Position numbers and translations under genes: made by a program. A DNA stretch of 64,000 nucleotides. It comes from Flammeovirga pacifica (GTDB lineage Bacteria > Bacteroidota > Bacteroidia > Cytophagales > Flammeovirgaceae). Shown in pieces: positions 37,707 to 45,633 of the stretch (positions within the stretch are counted from its first letter, which is position 1; the number at the start of each line of letters is the position of its first letter). The notes beneath the pieces were generated by a model, which did no database searches, was not told the origin of the DNA, and worked only from the letters and a program-made list of their open reading frames with translations. The stretch covers positions 3,389,837 to 3,453,836 of the forward strand of contig NZ_JRYR02000001.1 in assembly GCF_000807855.2 (NCBI RefSeq), given 5' to 3'.

Positions 37707-37837
37707 TTGTTTGGGATAGTATGAATCGTGTATTTAAATTTGAATCGTGTAATTTAGATGCAATAATAAATTTCAATCTATTGAATTTCTATTGTATCCA
37801 ATCGAATATAACAATTAATTAAAGTTATACTACCGTG

Positions 37838-38197
37838 ATGGACGAAGAATTTGAACAATTAGAGAACGATTGGAATCGTTTAAAAATTGTTTTAACTGAG
37901 GTGATAGGAAAACAACCTTCTGATCTAAATAGTGTCCTATTTATGATTGGTGTACAAGAATTAGGAAAAGGTCCTATTCCATTTTCTAAAGAAGAAAAAC
38001 AAGACCTTATTCATATTGCCACCTGTAAAGTATTAAGTTATAGTGGCTTTTATATATTAGAAGGATTAGATAAAGATGGGTGGCCTCATTGGAAGTTAAA
38101 TAAAAAAATTCCGAGTATGGATTTGGCTGCTCAAGAAAAAATGATGAAAATGCATATCCTTCAATATTTTAGAGAAGATACCGACCTATTAGATTAA
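37838..38197 (+). CDS. Conserved hypothetical protein linked to xth
   Basis: Protein of 119 residues from the ATG at 37838 (an in-frame GTG lies immediately before it). Soluble and probably mixed alpha/beta: LNSVLFMIGVQELGKGP, then KEEKQDLIHIATCKVLSYSGFYILEGLDKDGWPHWKLNKKIPSM. No family recognised, no catalytic motif. The xth start codon follows one base after its stop, so the two are co-transcribed, suggesting a link to DNA repair or the same regulation. Confidence 0.78.
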   Translation: MDEEFEQLENDWNRLKIVLTEVIGKQPSDLNSVLFMIGVQELGKGPIPFSKEEKQDLIHIATCKVLSYSGFYILEGLDKDGWPHWKLNKKIPSMDLAAQEKMMKMHILQYFREDTDLLD

Positions 38198-38198
38198 T

Positions 38199-38966
38199 AT
38201 GAAAATTATTTCGTACAACGTTAATGGCATAAGAGCCGCAATAAAAAAAGATTTAGCTGAATGGGTTAAATCTTGTCAGGCAGATATCATTTGTATCCAA
38301 GAAACTAAAGCTCAACCCGAACAGGTTGATCTGTCTGAATTTGAAGATTTAGGTTTCAAATATCACTATTGGCACTCGGCTGAGAAAAAAGGTTATAGTG
38401 GAGTAGCAATTTTATCTAAAATTGAGGCAATTTCCATTAAAATAGGTATGGAAATTGATACATACGATAGCGAAGGTCGAACAATACTGTGTGAGTTCGA
38501 AAATTTCACTTTAATCAATACTTATTTCCCCTCTGGTACTTCTGGAGAGGAAAGACAAGAGTTCAAATATCGATTCTTAGACGACTATTACAAATACATC
38601 TCAAACCTAAAAAAGAACTATAAAAATCTTGTGATTTGCGGTGATTTTAATATTTGTCATAAAGCGATTGATATTCATAACCCAGATAGAAATAAAAACA
38701 CTTCTGGTTTTCAACCTGCTGAAAGAGCTTGGGTAACCCAATTTATTGAAGAAGGTGGTTTTGTTGATGCTTTTAGAAAGTTCGACGAATCCCCACATAA
38801 ATACAGTTGGTGGACCTACAGAGCTGGAGCAAGAAAGAAAAACTTAGGTTGGCGTATTGATTATTTTATGGTACAAAAAGAATTTGAAAATCAATTAGTT
38901 TCTTCTCAACTTCACAATGATGCTGTTCATTCTGACCATTGTCCTGTTGAAATTGTACTACAATAA
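38199..38966 (+). CDS. xth: Exodeoxyribonuclease III
   Basis: Protein of 255 residues, normal for Xth. Endonuclease/exonuclease/phosphatase fold motifs: MKIISYNVNGIRAA, IICIQETKAQ (metal-binding Glu), FTLINTYFPSG, KNLVICGDFNI (Asp/Asn) and VHSDHCPVEI (catalytic Asp-His). It cuts 3' ends in double-stranded DNA and acts as the AP endonuclease in base-excision repair. Follows the small upstream gene with a one-base gap, and two hairpins end the unit downstream. Confidence 0.95.
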   Translation: MKIISYNVNGIRAAIKKDLAEWVKSCQADIICIQETKAQPEQVDLSEFEDLGFKYHYWHSAEKKGYSGVAILSKIEAISIKIGMEIDTYDSEGRTILCEFENFTLINTYFPSGTSGEERQEFKYRFLDDYYKYISNLKKNYKNLVICGDFNICHKAIDIHNPDRNKNTSGFQPAERAWVTQFIEEGGFVDAFRKFDESPHKYSWWTYRAGARKKNLGWRIDYFMVQKEFENQLVSSQLHNDAVHSDHCPVEIVLQ

Positions 38967-38972
38967 AATTAT

Positions 38973-39050
38973 TTGATTAATCTTTAGGTTAATCAATCAT
39001 TTTTTTGGAACTTTTAATTACTCACGCAAATTATTGAGTAACTTTTTTTT
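38973..39050 (+). terminator. Tandem terminators after xth
   Basis: Two consecutive hairpins: TTGATTAA (38973-38980) / TTAATCAA (38989-38996) with a T tail, and TTACTCA (39018-39024) / TGAGTAA (39035-39041) followed by T9. Low-GC stems, but both have good T tracts. Confidence 0.72.
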
Positions 39051-39106
39051 TGAAATCAATACTACGCCTTTTTAGGCAACTTATATTTAAAGAAAATTCA
39101 TTGCAA

Positions 39107-40867
39107 ATGAGAAAGCTTACCGCTATTATACTCTCTTTTTTATTCCTATTCCTATTAGGATGTGGAAATAGCAACAATGAAAGAGATGATGCTCAAATGG
39201 TACTCACTCCCGCTAAAGGAGGGAAATTCTATGGAGGTGTTTTTAAGGTAAATGAAGCAGAATACATCAAAAACCTTTTCCCTCTAAGCATTATCGACAT
39301 TTATTCTTACAGAGTCGCCTCACAAATCTATGAAGGTCTATTCAAGTTTGAACAAAAAACTCTTCAGGTTGTTCCTAGCCTTGTAAAAAGCTATGCTAAG
39401 TCTGATGATCAATTGGTTTATACTTTTAAGTTAAAAGACAATGTCTATTTTCATGACGATAAATGTTTTGATGATGGGAAGGGTAGAAAACTTACAGCAC
39501 AAGATGTGTTTTATAGTTTCAACTTGATTACTACTTATAATAAGAATAATCAATATTCTCATTTATTCAGTGGCATCGTTAAAGGTGCTGATAAATATTA
39601 TGAGGCAACAAAACACGACCCTTCATTCTTTAACTCTCCTGAAGGTTTAGCCGGTATAGAAGGTTTTAAAGTATTGGATGAATTTACTTTTGAAATTACT
39701 TTAGTAAAACCTAATTCAATGTTCTTATATAACTTGGCTCGTCCAGGTGCATTTATCTTTCCTAAAGAAGCATATGAAAAATATGGTGAAGATATGAGAA
39801 CTAAATGTGTAGGTACTGGTCCTTATCAAATCGCAAGTGTAGATGAAGATATATCTATCATACTTTCAAGAAATGATAATTACCATGGTAAAGACGAACA
39901 TGGTAATCAACTTCCTTTCTTAAAAGCTATTGATATCTCTTTTGTAAAAGATAAAAAAATCGAGTTCTTAAAATTCAAAAAAGGAGAACTTGATATGATG
40001 TATAGAGTACCAACTGAGGATATCATCAATATCTTAGCAGAATCTGATGAGACCAATCAAAACTTTAAATATCACTTACAAAGAACACCTGAAATGTCAA
40101 CTCAATTCCTTGCTATGAACAACATGGGTAAGGTATTTAACGACGTCAACATTCGTAAAGCTTTTAACTTCGCTGTAGATCGTCAAAGAATATTAGAATT
40201 GATCCTTAATGGAGAAGGATATATGGAAGGTTATTATGGTATTACCCCTCCTGTATTTGACAATTATAAAATTGATGACATAAAAGGATATAGACATAAC
40301 ATTGATTCAGCTAAATACTATTTAAGCAAAGCTGGATATCCTGAAGGAAAAGGTTTTCCTAAAGTTACTCTTGATTTAAACACAGAGGGAGAACAATATA
40401 GCAATGTTGCTTTGGAAGTTAAGAAGCAATTAAAAGACAAGTTGAATGTAGATATTGAATTAAAAATTTCTCCATTTGCTCAAATTGCTGAAAAAAGTAT
40501 CATGGGTAGATATGATTTCTTACGCTTAGCGTGGATTGCAGATTACCCTAGTCCAGAAAACTATCTTTGGGCTTACTATAGCAAAAACCTTCCTAAAAAT
40601 CCGAATGATAAATCTTGGCCTAACTTAATTAGATATAAGAATCCAAGATTTGATGTAGAGTACGAGAAAGCATTATTATCTAATAATGAAAAAACAGCTT
40701 TACAACATTTTAAAAATGCAGAGCAGATTTTAATGGCGGATGCTCCTTTTATTGTACTATGGTATGACGAAGGATATCGTCTAATTCAAAGACATATTAG
40801 AGATTTCCCTAATAATCCGATGCAATATCGTGATTTCAGTACGGTTTATTTTGACAAAACTCATTAA
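39107..40867 (+). CDS. Extracellular solute-binding lipoprotein, peptide family 5 (OppA-like)
   Basis: Protein of 586 residues from the ATG at 39107; a longer frame starting with TTG at 39050 begins inside the terminator and is rejected. Lipobox LFLLGC with Cys at about residue 19. The body is the SBP_bac_5 fold: NLFPLSIIDIYSYRVASQIYEGLFKF, LKDNVYFHDD, FTFEITLVKPNSMFLYNL, GTGPYQIASVD, LSRNDNYHG, NVDIELKISPFAQI. It binds peptides or other substrates for an ABC importer whose other parts are not in the window. Monocistronic, with a terminator on either side. Confidence 0.9.
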   Translation: MRKLTAIILSFLFLFLLGCGNSNNERDDAQMVLTPAKGGKFYGGVFKVNEAEYIKNLFPLSIIDIYSYRVASQIYEGLFKFEQKTLQVVPSLVKSYAKSDDQLVYTFKLKDNVYFHDDKCFDDGKGRKLTAQDVFYSFNLITTYNKNNQYSHLFSGIVKGADKYYEATKHDPSFFNSPEGLAGIEGFKVLDEFTFEITLVKPNSMFLYNLARPGAFIFPKEAYEKYGEDMRTKCVGTGPYQIASVDEDISIILSRNDNYHGKDEHGNQLPFLKAIDISFVKDKKIEFLKFKKGELDMMYRVPTEDIINILAESDETNQNFKYHLQRTPEMSTQFLAMNNMGKVFNDVNIRKAFNFAVDRQRILELILNGEGYMEGYYGITPPVFDNYKIDDIKGYRHNIDSAKYYLSKAGYPEGKGFPKVTLDLNTEGEQYSNVALEVKKQLKDKLNVDIELKISPFAQIAEKSIMGRYDFLRLAWIADYPSPENYLWAYYSKNLPKNPNDKSWPNLIRYKNPRFDVEYEKALLSNNEKTALQHFKNAEQILMADAPFIVLWYDEGYRLIQRHIRDFPNNPMQYRDFSTVYFDKTH

Positions 40868-40891
40868 TATTGATTATATTAATAAATAGAA

Positions 40892-40932
40892 AATAAGACT
40901 GATTCTTATATTTAGGATCAGTCTTATTTTTA
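40892..40932 (+). terminator. Intrinsic terminator after the solute-binding gene
   Basis: A 12-bp perfect stem AATAAGACTGAT (40892-40903) / ATCAGTCTTATT (40917-40928) with a T-rich tail. Confidence 0.85.
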
Positions 40933-41037
40933 AAACCATTTTTACACTCAAGTACCCATTTAATTATGGCAATTGTTGATAAAAATGGTTTAATCGTAAT
41001 TTGATTTTAGTTCTACCCATTCAACAAAAGACCTACA

Positions 41038-44000
41038 ATGTTTGATCATAAAATTCAAGCTTATAAACAAAAACTATATAAGAATACTGCTTTAAAAGGC
41101 CTTATTCTTACTATGGCTGCTGTGTTAGGACTTTTTTTATTGATCAATGTTTTAGAGTATATCAATAACTTTGGTACAACAGCTAGAACGGTTCTATTCT
41201 TTACTTATATCTCCACCTTCTTATATACTTTCTATATCTGGATTATTCGTCCTATTGCTCAATTAAAAGGGTTTAGAAAACAAATTACAGATGAAGAAGC
41301 GGCAAAAGATATAGGTGTTTTTTTTCCAGAAATATCTGATAAACTGATTAATTCAATTCAGTTACAAGCAAAAGGAAAAGATAATAGTTTAATTCAGGCT
41401 ACTTTAAATAAAAGAAATAGTCAGTTTGACCCCATCAATTTTAGTCATGCTATTTCTTATAAAGAAAATTTGAAGTATTCTTATTGGTATCTTTTACCTG
41501 CTGTAATAATACTATTAGGTATTTTACTTTTCAAGCCTCAAATTATTACGGATACCACTCCTAAGATAGTTCAATTCGATAAGGAGTTTTTACCTATCGC
41601 TCCCTTTAAATTTGAATTACTCAATAACGATTTAAAAACTTTCCAGGGAGATGACTTTGATTTATTACTAAAGTTAAGTGGAGATGTTATTCCATCAGAT
41701 GTTTATTTAGAAACCAATAAAGGGTCTATCATCAAGTTACAGTATAACCCAACACAAAAGACTTTTACTCATACTTTTAAAAAGATTCAACATGATGTTC
41801 GCTTTAGATTTAAAGCTGCAGGGTATTTCTCATCAGAACATCATATAACTGCTCTCACAAGACCTTCTTTATCTAAGTTTAGTGTACAGGTGGAATACCC
41901 AAGATACACTGGTAAAAACAATGAAACGCTATCTAACACAGGTAATTTGTTACTTCCTGAAGGATCTAAGATTACTTGGTTATTCGATACAAAAACAGCC
42001 GACTCTATCAATATTCATTTTAAAGAAGAAGATAAAACAGTTAGTGCGGAAGAAATCAATAAGGACGTATTTAAGTACGTTCAAGAAGCTTCATTATCTA
42101 CAGCTTATAGTGTAAGTCTAAAAAATATTTACGGAAGTAATAGAGATAGCATTTCTTATTATCTAAATGTAATCCCAGATAAATACCCTAGTATTAATAT
42201 GAAACAATACCAAGATACGGTGATGTTTGATTATTTAGTCTTTGGAGGTAACATCAGTGATGACTATGGGATAACACGTTTAAGAACTAGATACAGAATT
42301 AAAAGAAAAGCAGATGAAAAAGCTCCTAGAACTTTTGAAAAGATGGATATACCGTTTAACAAAAGAGCTATTGATCAAAGCTTTTATTACAAACTAGAAA
42401 CCGAACAATTTAAATTAGGTGAAGGTGATAAACTAGAATATTTTGTAGAGGTATATGATAATGATGCTGTCAATGGTAATAAAAGGAGTAAAACTCCAAT
42501 CTATACTTTTACATTACCTACTAGCGAAGAATTAGAAAAAGAAATTGATCAATCTAAAAAAGAAACTGAAGATAAATTAGATAAAACTTTATCAAAAGCG
42601 GATGAGTTAGAAAAAGATCTAAAGAAATTAGAAGAGAAGCTTAAAGGGAAGAGACAACTGAGTTGGCAAGACAAAAAAGATATTCAAAAGCTTATTGATA
42701 AAAGAAAAGAATTAGAAGAACAACTTAAGTCCTTACAAGAAGAAAGTCAACAATTACAGAGTAAGCAAGATAAGTTTACTAAGCAAGATCAAAATACTGC
42801 AGAAAAGTCAGAACAGCTTCAGAAAATCATTAATGATATTAATGATGAAGAAACTCAAAAACTTTATGAAGAATTACAAAAATTGATGGAGCAAAACTAC
42901 ATCAATCAGAACCTTCAGGAAAATCTTCAAAATATTGAAAACAAACAAAAGAATTTAAAGAACGAGTTAGAACGTACTATTAAACTCTTTAAGAAATTGC
43001 AGATTGAACAAAAAGCAAAAGAAGTTTCTTCAAAATTAGAAGATCTTGCAAAAGAACAACAGGACCTTGCTAATCAAACTAAAGATCTAGAAAAGAAAAA
43101 GAACGAAGAAGAAGAGGGATTATCAGAAGAAGAAAAGGCCGAGAATAAAAAAGAACAAGAAGACCTTCAAAAGAAACAAGAGGAGTTAAATGAGAAGTTT
43201 GATAATATCAAAAAGGAGATGGAGGAATTGAGGAAGATGGATAAAAAAGAACAAACTAATCAAGATTTTGAACAGTTTACTCCTAATGAAAGACAAATTC
43301 AGAAAGAACAACAAAACGCTAGTGAACAGCTAAAACAAGATAATAAAAAAGACGCTCATCAATCTCAGAAAAAGGCTGCTAATAAAATGCAGCAGATGGC
43401 ACAAAAAATGCAGCAAAGTATGCAGTCCTCACAGATGGAACAAATCAGTGAAGATCATGAAGCATTACGTCAAATTATGGAAAATCTTCTTAAACTTTCC
43501 TTCGATCAGGAAAATCTTATGGAATCATTCAAGGAAGTTAGAAGAATCGACCCTAAATTTGTGGAGTTGTCACAAACTCAACTTAAATTGAAAGATGATG
43601 CTAAATACGTTGAAGATAGTTTAATTGCATTATCAAAAAGAGTTTTCCAAATTGAGTCTTTCGTGACAAGAGAGGTGACTCAAATGAACAAGTATATGGA
43701 CGAAAGTCTAGATGCTATTAAACGTAGGGTTCCAGAAATTGCGGCTTCAAAACAGCAATTCACAATGACCTCTATAAATAATTTAGCATTACTCTTAAAT
43801 GACATATTAGAGAACATGCAACAGCAGATGAGTCAGAATATGGCTGGTCAGCAAATGAATCAACAACAACAGTCTTCTTCACCAAGCATGAGTCAGATGC
43901 AACAACAGTTGAATCAACAAATGCAAAATTTAAAGAAGTCTGGTAAGTCAGGAAAAGAATTATCCAAGGAATTAGCCAAATTAGCAGCTCAACAAGAAAT

Positions 44001-44415
44001 GATCAGAAATGCTTTACAGCAAAGTATGGGAAAAGGTGAAGAGCAGATGCAAGGCCAAGAAGAAGAAGGTGGAGAAAAAGGAGGAGGAAATGGCTATGGT
44101 AAACTCCTGAAAGAAATGGAGAAAACTGAAGAAGACTTGGTCAATAAAAGATTGACAGATAAGTTGATTAAAAGACAACAAGAGATACTAACAAGAATGT
44201 TAGAATCTGAAAAAGCAAAGAAAGAAAAGGGTAAGGATGAAGAAAGAAAAGCGGAAACTGCAAAGCAGCAAAAGCAAATACCTCCACCTGATAGCTTCGA
44301 TGAGTATTTAAAACAAAAAGAAACACAAATTGAGCTATTAAGGACGATCCCTACTTCCTTAAATACGTATTATAAACAAGAAGTAAACAAGTACTTTGAA
44401 AATATAAAAGATTGA
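41038..44415 (+). CDS. DUF4175-type large membrane and coiled-coil protein
   Basis: Protein of 1125 residues. Membrane helices at about 18-37, 51-70 and 148-167, then an exported Ig-like portion (about 180-490, PSLSKFSVQVEYPRYTGK) and a very long Lys/Glu/Gln-rich coiled coil (about 500-860), a second helical part and a glutamine/methionine-rich stretch (about 930-990, QQMSQNMAGQQMNQQQQ). This layout is that of the DUF4175 family in Bacteroidota. Function unknown. One base separates it from the downstream HATPase gene, and that from ybeY. Confidence 0.85.
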   Translation: MFDHKIQAYKQKLYKNTALKGLILTMAAVLGLFLLINVLEYINNFGTTARTVLFFTYISTFLYTFYIWIIRPIAQLKGFRKQITDEEAAKDIGVFFPEISDKLINSIQLQAKGKDNSLIQATLNKRNSQFDPINFSHAISYKENLKYSYWYLLPAVIILLGILLFKPQIITDTTPKIVQFDKEFLPIAPFKFELLNNDLKTFQGDDFDLLLKLSGDVIPSDVYLETNKGSIIKLQYNPTQKTFTHTFKKIQHDVRFRFKAAGYFSSEHHITALTRPSLSKFSVQVEYPRYTGKNNETLSNTGNLLLPEGSKITWLFDTKTADSINIHFKEEDKTVSAEEINKDVFKYVQEASLSTAYSVSLKNIYGSNRDSISYYLNVIPDKYPSINMKQYQDTVMFDYLVFGGNISDDYGITRLRTRYRIKRKADEKAPRTFEKMDIPFNKRAIDQSFYYKLETEQFKLGEGDKLEYFVEVYDNDAVNGNKRSKTPIYTFTLPTSEELEKEIDQSKKETEDKLDKTLSKADELEKDLKKLEEKLKGKRQLSWQDKKDIQKLIDKRKELEEQLKSLQEESQQLQSKQDKFTKQDQNTAEKSEQLQKIINDINDEETQKLYEELQKLMEQNYINQNLQENLQNIENKQKNLKNELERTIKLFKKLQIEQKAKEVSSKLEDLAKEQQDLANQTKDLEKKKNEEEEGLSEEEKAENKKEQEDLQKKQEELNEKFDNIKKEMEELRKMDKKEQTNQDFEQFTPNERQIQKEQQNASEQLKQDNKKDAHQSQKKAANKMQQMAQKMQQSMQSSQMEQISEDHEALRQIMENLLKLSFDQENLMESFKEVRRIDPKFVELSQTQLKLKDDAKYVEDSLIALSKRVFQIESFVTREVTQMNKYMDESLDAIKRRVPEIAASKQQFTMTSINNLALLLNDILENMQQQMSQNMAGQQMNQQQQSSSPSMSQMQQQLNQQMQNLKKSGKSGKELSKELAKLAAQQEMIRNALQQSMGKGEEQMQGQEEEGGEKGGGNGYGKLLKEMEKTEEDLVNKRLTDKLIKRQQEILTRMLESEKAKKEKGKDEERKAETAKQQKQIPPPDSFDEYLKQKETQIELLRTIPTSLNTYYKQEVNKYFENIKD

Positions 44416-44416
44416 A

Positions 44417-44833
44417 ATGTCTACAAGTACAATGAATAAACCATTCAAATTAAAAATACCTTCGCTAATAGAAAACGTTCGTATAGCGGAGAGCTTTATT
44501 GATCAAGCTCGTGATGAGTTTAATTTTAATGATGATATTTATGGTAACATCATGATTGCCGTTACTGAGTCAGTAAACAATGCAATCATCCATGGTAACA
44601 GAAATGATAAAGAAAAAAATGTTCATTTAGAACTTAATGTTACTGATAAAGAAATCGGCTTTACTATAGAAGATGAAGGTAAAGGTTTTGATTATGATGC
44701 CTTACCTGATCCTACTGCTCCTGAGAATATTGATAAGCCTGGAGGAAGAGGTATTTTCTTAATGAAACACTTAGCTGATGAAGTTGAGTTCTCAAAAGAA
44801 GGTAGAGCTATCACTTTAACGTTTTACATTTAA
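44417..44833 (+). CDS. Serine-kinase-type ATP-binding protein (RsbW/SpoIIAB-like)
   Basis: Protein of 138 residues, a single GHKL ATPase fold: N box AVTESVNNAIIHGN (about 48-61, with Glu51, Asn55), G1 box EDEGKGFD and G2 box GGRGIFLM. This is the short anti-sigma-kinase type (RsbW, SpoIIAB), lacking a histidine. No RsbV-like partner or SpoIIE phosphatase is next to it. In Bacteroidota it lies before ybeY; the stop and start codons overlap (TAATG). Confidence 0.9.
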   Translation: MSTSTMNKPFKLKIPSLIENVRIAESFIDQARDEFNFNDDIYGNIMIAVTESVNNAIIHGNRNDKEKNVHLELNVTDKEIGFTIEDEGKGFDYDALPDPTAPENIDKPGGRGIFLMKHLADEVEFSKEGRAITLTFYI

Positions 44834-45267
44834 TGGGTGATATTACTTTTTTTAATGAAGATATTTCCTTTGATGTAGAAAATGAAGCATTAGTAAAAGA
44901 ATGGATTCAAACTGTTATACAAGACCATAATTATAGTCTTGTAGGTATCAATTATATTCTTTGCTCTGATGAGTATCTTCATAAAGTTAATGTTGAGTAT
45001 TTAGATCATGATACTTACACCGATATAATCACCTTCGATAATTCAGAATATGAAAACGAAATCGAATCTGATATTTTTGTGAGTATTGAAAGAATTTTAG
45101 AAAACTCTAAAAATCTAGGTACTAAACAATTGGATGAATTTCATAGAGTTTTAATACATGGTATTCTTCACCTTCTTGGTTTTAAAGATAAATCAGAAGA
45201 AGAGGCCGTACAAATGAGAAAACTTGAGGAGGATCAATTAGCAAAAAGACCTTTAGGGTTGGTTTAA
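44833..45267 (+). CDS. ybeY: Endoribonuclease YbeY
   Basis: Protein of 144 residues, start overlapping the stop of the HATPase gene. The zinc signature HGILHLLGFKD carries two histidines; the third ligand, normally the histidine of HGxLHLxGYDH, is aspartate here (D instead of H). YbeY helps mature 16S rRNA 3' ends and ribosome quality control. The conserved TYTDIITFD block is present. It ends near two ParB-type palindromes. Confidence 0.93.
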   Translation: MGDITFFNEDISFDVENEALVKEWIQTVIQDHNYSLVGINYILCSDEYLHKVNVEYLDHDTYTDIITFDNSEYENEIESDIFVSIERILENSKNLGTKQLDEFHRVLIHGILHLLGFKDKSEEEAVQMRKLEEDQLAKRPLGLV

Positions 45268-45291
45268 TTTTTAAACTTTAGATTTTATCAC

Positions 45292-45336
45292 GTTCCACGT
45301 GAAACATTATTTAATACAAAATGTTTCACGTGGAAC
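45292..45336. other. parS-like sites 1 and 2 (ParB binding)
   Basis: GTTCCACGTGAAAC (45292-45305) and GTTTCACGTGGAAC (45323-45336) match the near-universal parS consensus TGTTNCACGTGAAACA with at most a base or two different. They are mirror images of each other. ParB spreads from such sites to segregate the origin. Alternatively the pair could fold as a terminator after ybeY because TTTT follows; both may be true. Confidence 0.75.
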
Positions 45337-45443
45337 TTTTGTTTATAATAGATCATAAAGATTATAATTAAAAAAGATTGATCGAATTATAAATTATAAA
45401 TAACTAGTTGAAAACATTAAGGTTTAATATTCAATGTATTATG

Positions 45444-45451
45444 TATCTTTG
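45444..45451 (+). promoter_or_regulatory. Probable mnmG promoter (-7 element)
   Basis: TATCTTTG matches TAnnTTTG; the downstream GCATTCGG resembles other Bacteroidota start sites. There is no full TTG at the ideal distance upstream (TTTA at 45423-45426). The 5' leader of mnmG would be about 180 bases. Confidence 0.5.
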
Positions 45452-45594
45452 CATTCGGATTAGAAATTATAAAAATACTAACACAATAATTATAAAAACT
45501 TCTTGTGTTAAGTATTGATTTTTAGTCAAATCACTTTAGGAAAAGATTGTATAAGTATTTCCTTTCCTAATGTTTTTCATTGAAGCATTATCAG

Positions 45595-45610
45595 TGTTCC
45601 ACGTGGAACA
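45595..45610. other. parS-like site 3 (ParB binding)
   Basis: TGTTCCACGTGGAACA is a perfect 16-base palindrome and fits the parS consensus closely. It lies 24 bases before the mnmG ATG, between the promoter and the ribosome-binding site. Confidence 0.78.
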
Positions 45611-45621
45611 GTAAAAAATAA

Positions 45622-45627
45622 AAGGAG
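45622..45627 (+). promoter_or_regulatory. Shine-Dalgarno-like AAGGAG before mnmG
   Basis: AAGGAG ends six bases before the ATG of mnmG. Most genes in this window lack a Shine-Dalgarno sequence, as is usual in Bacteroidota, so this site stands out and supports the chosen start. Confidence 0.6.
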
Positions 45628-45633
45628 AAAATA

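Larger units (their letters stand above)
45268..45633 (+). other. Leader region of mnmG with ParB sites
   Basis: 366 bases between ybeY and mnmG with no gene. It holds three palindromes of the parS type (45292-45305, 45323-45336, 45595-45610), a -7 element TATCTTTG (45444-45451) and a strong Shine-Dalgarno-like AAGGAG (45622-45627). Confidence 0.8.

Noticed and set aside
45292-45336. The parS-like pair as only a terminator
   Set aside because: The arms match the ParB consensus closely and the third copy upstream of mnmG has no terminator role, so parS is the better reading, though a dual role is possible.
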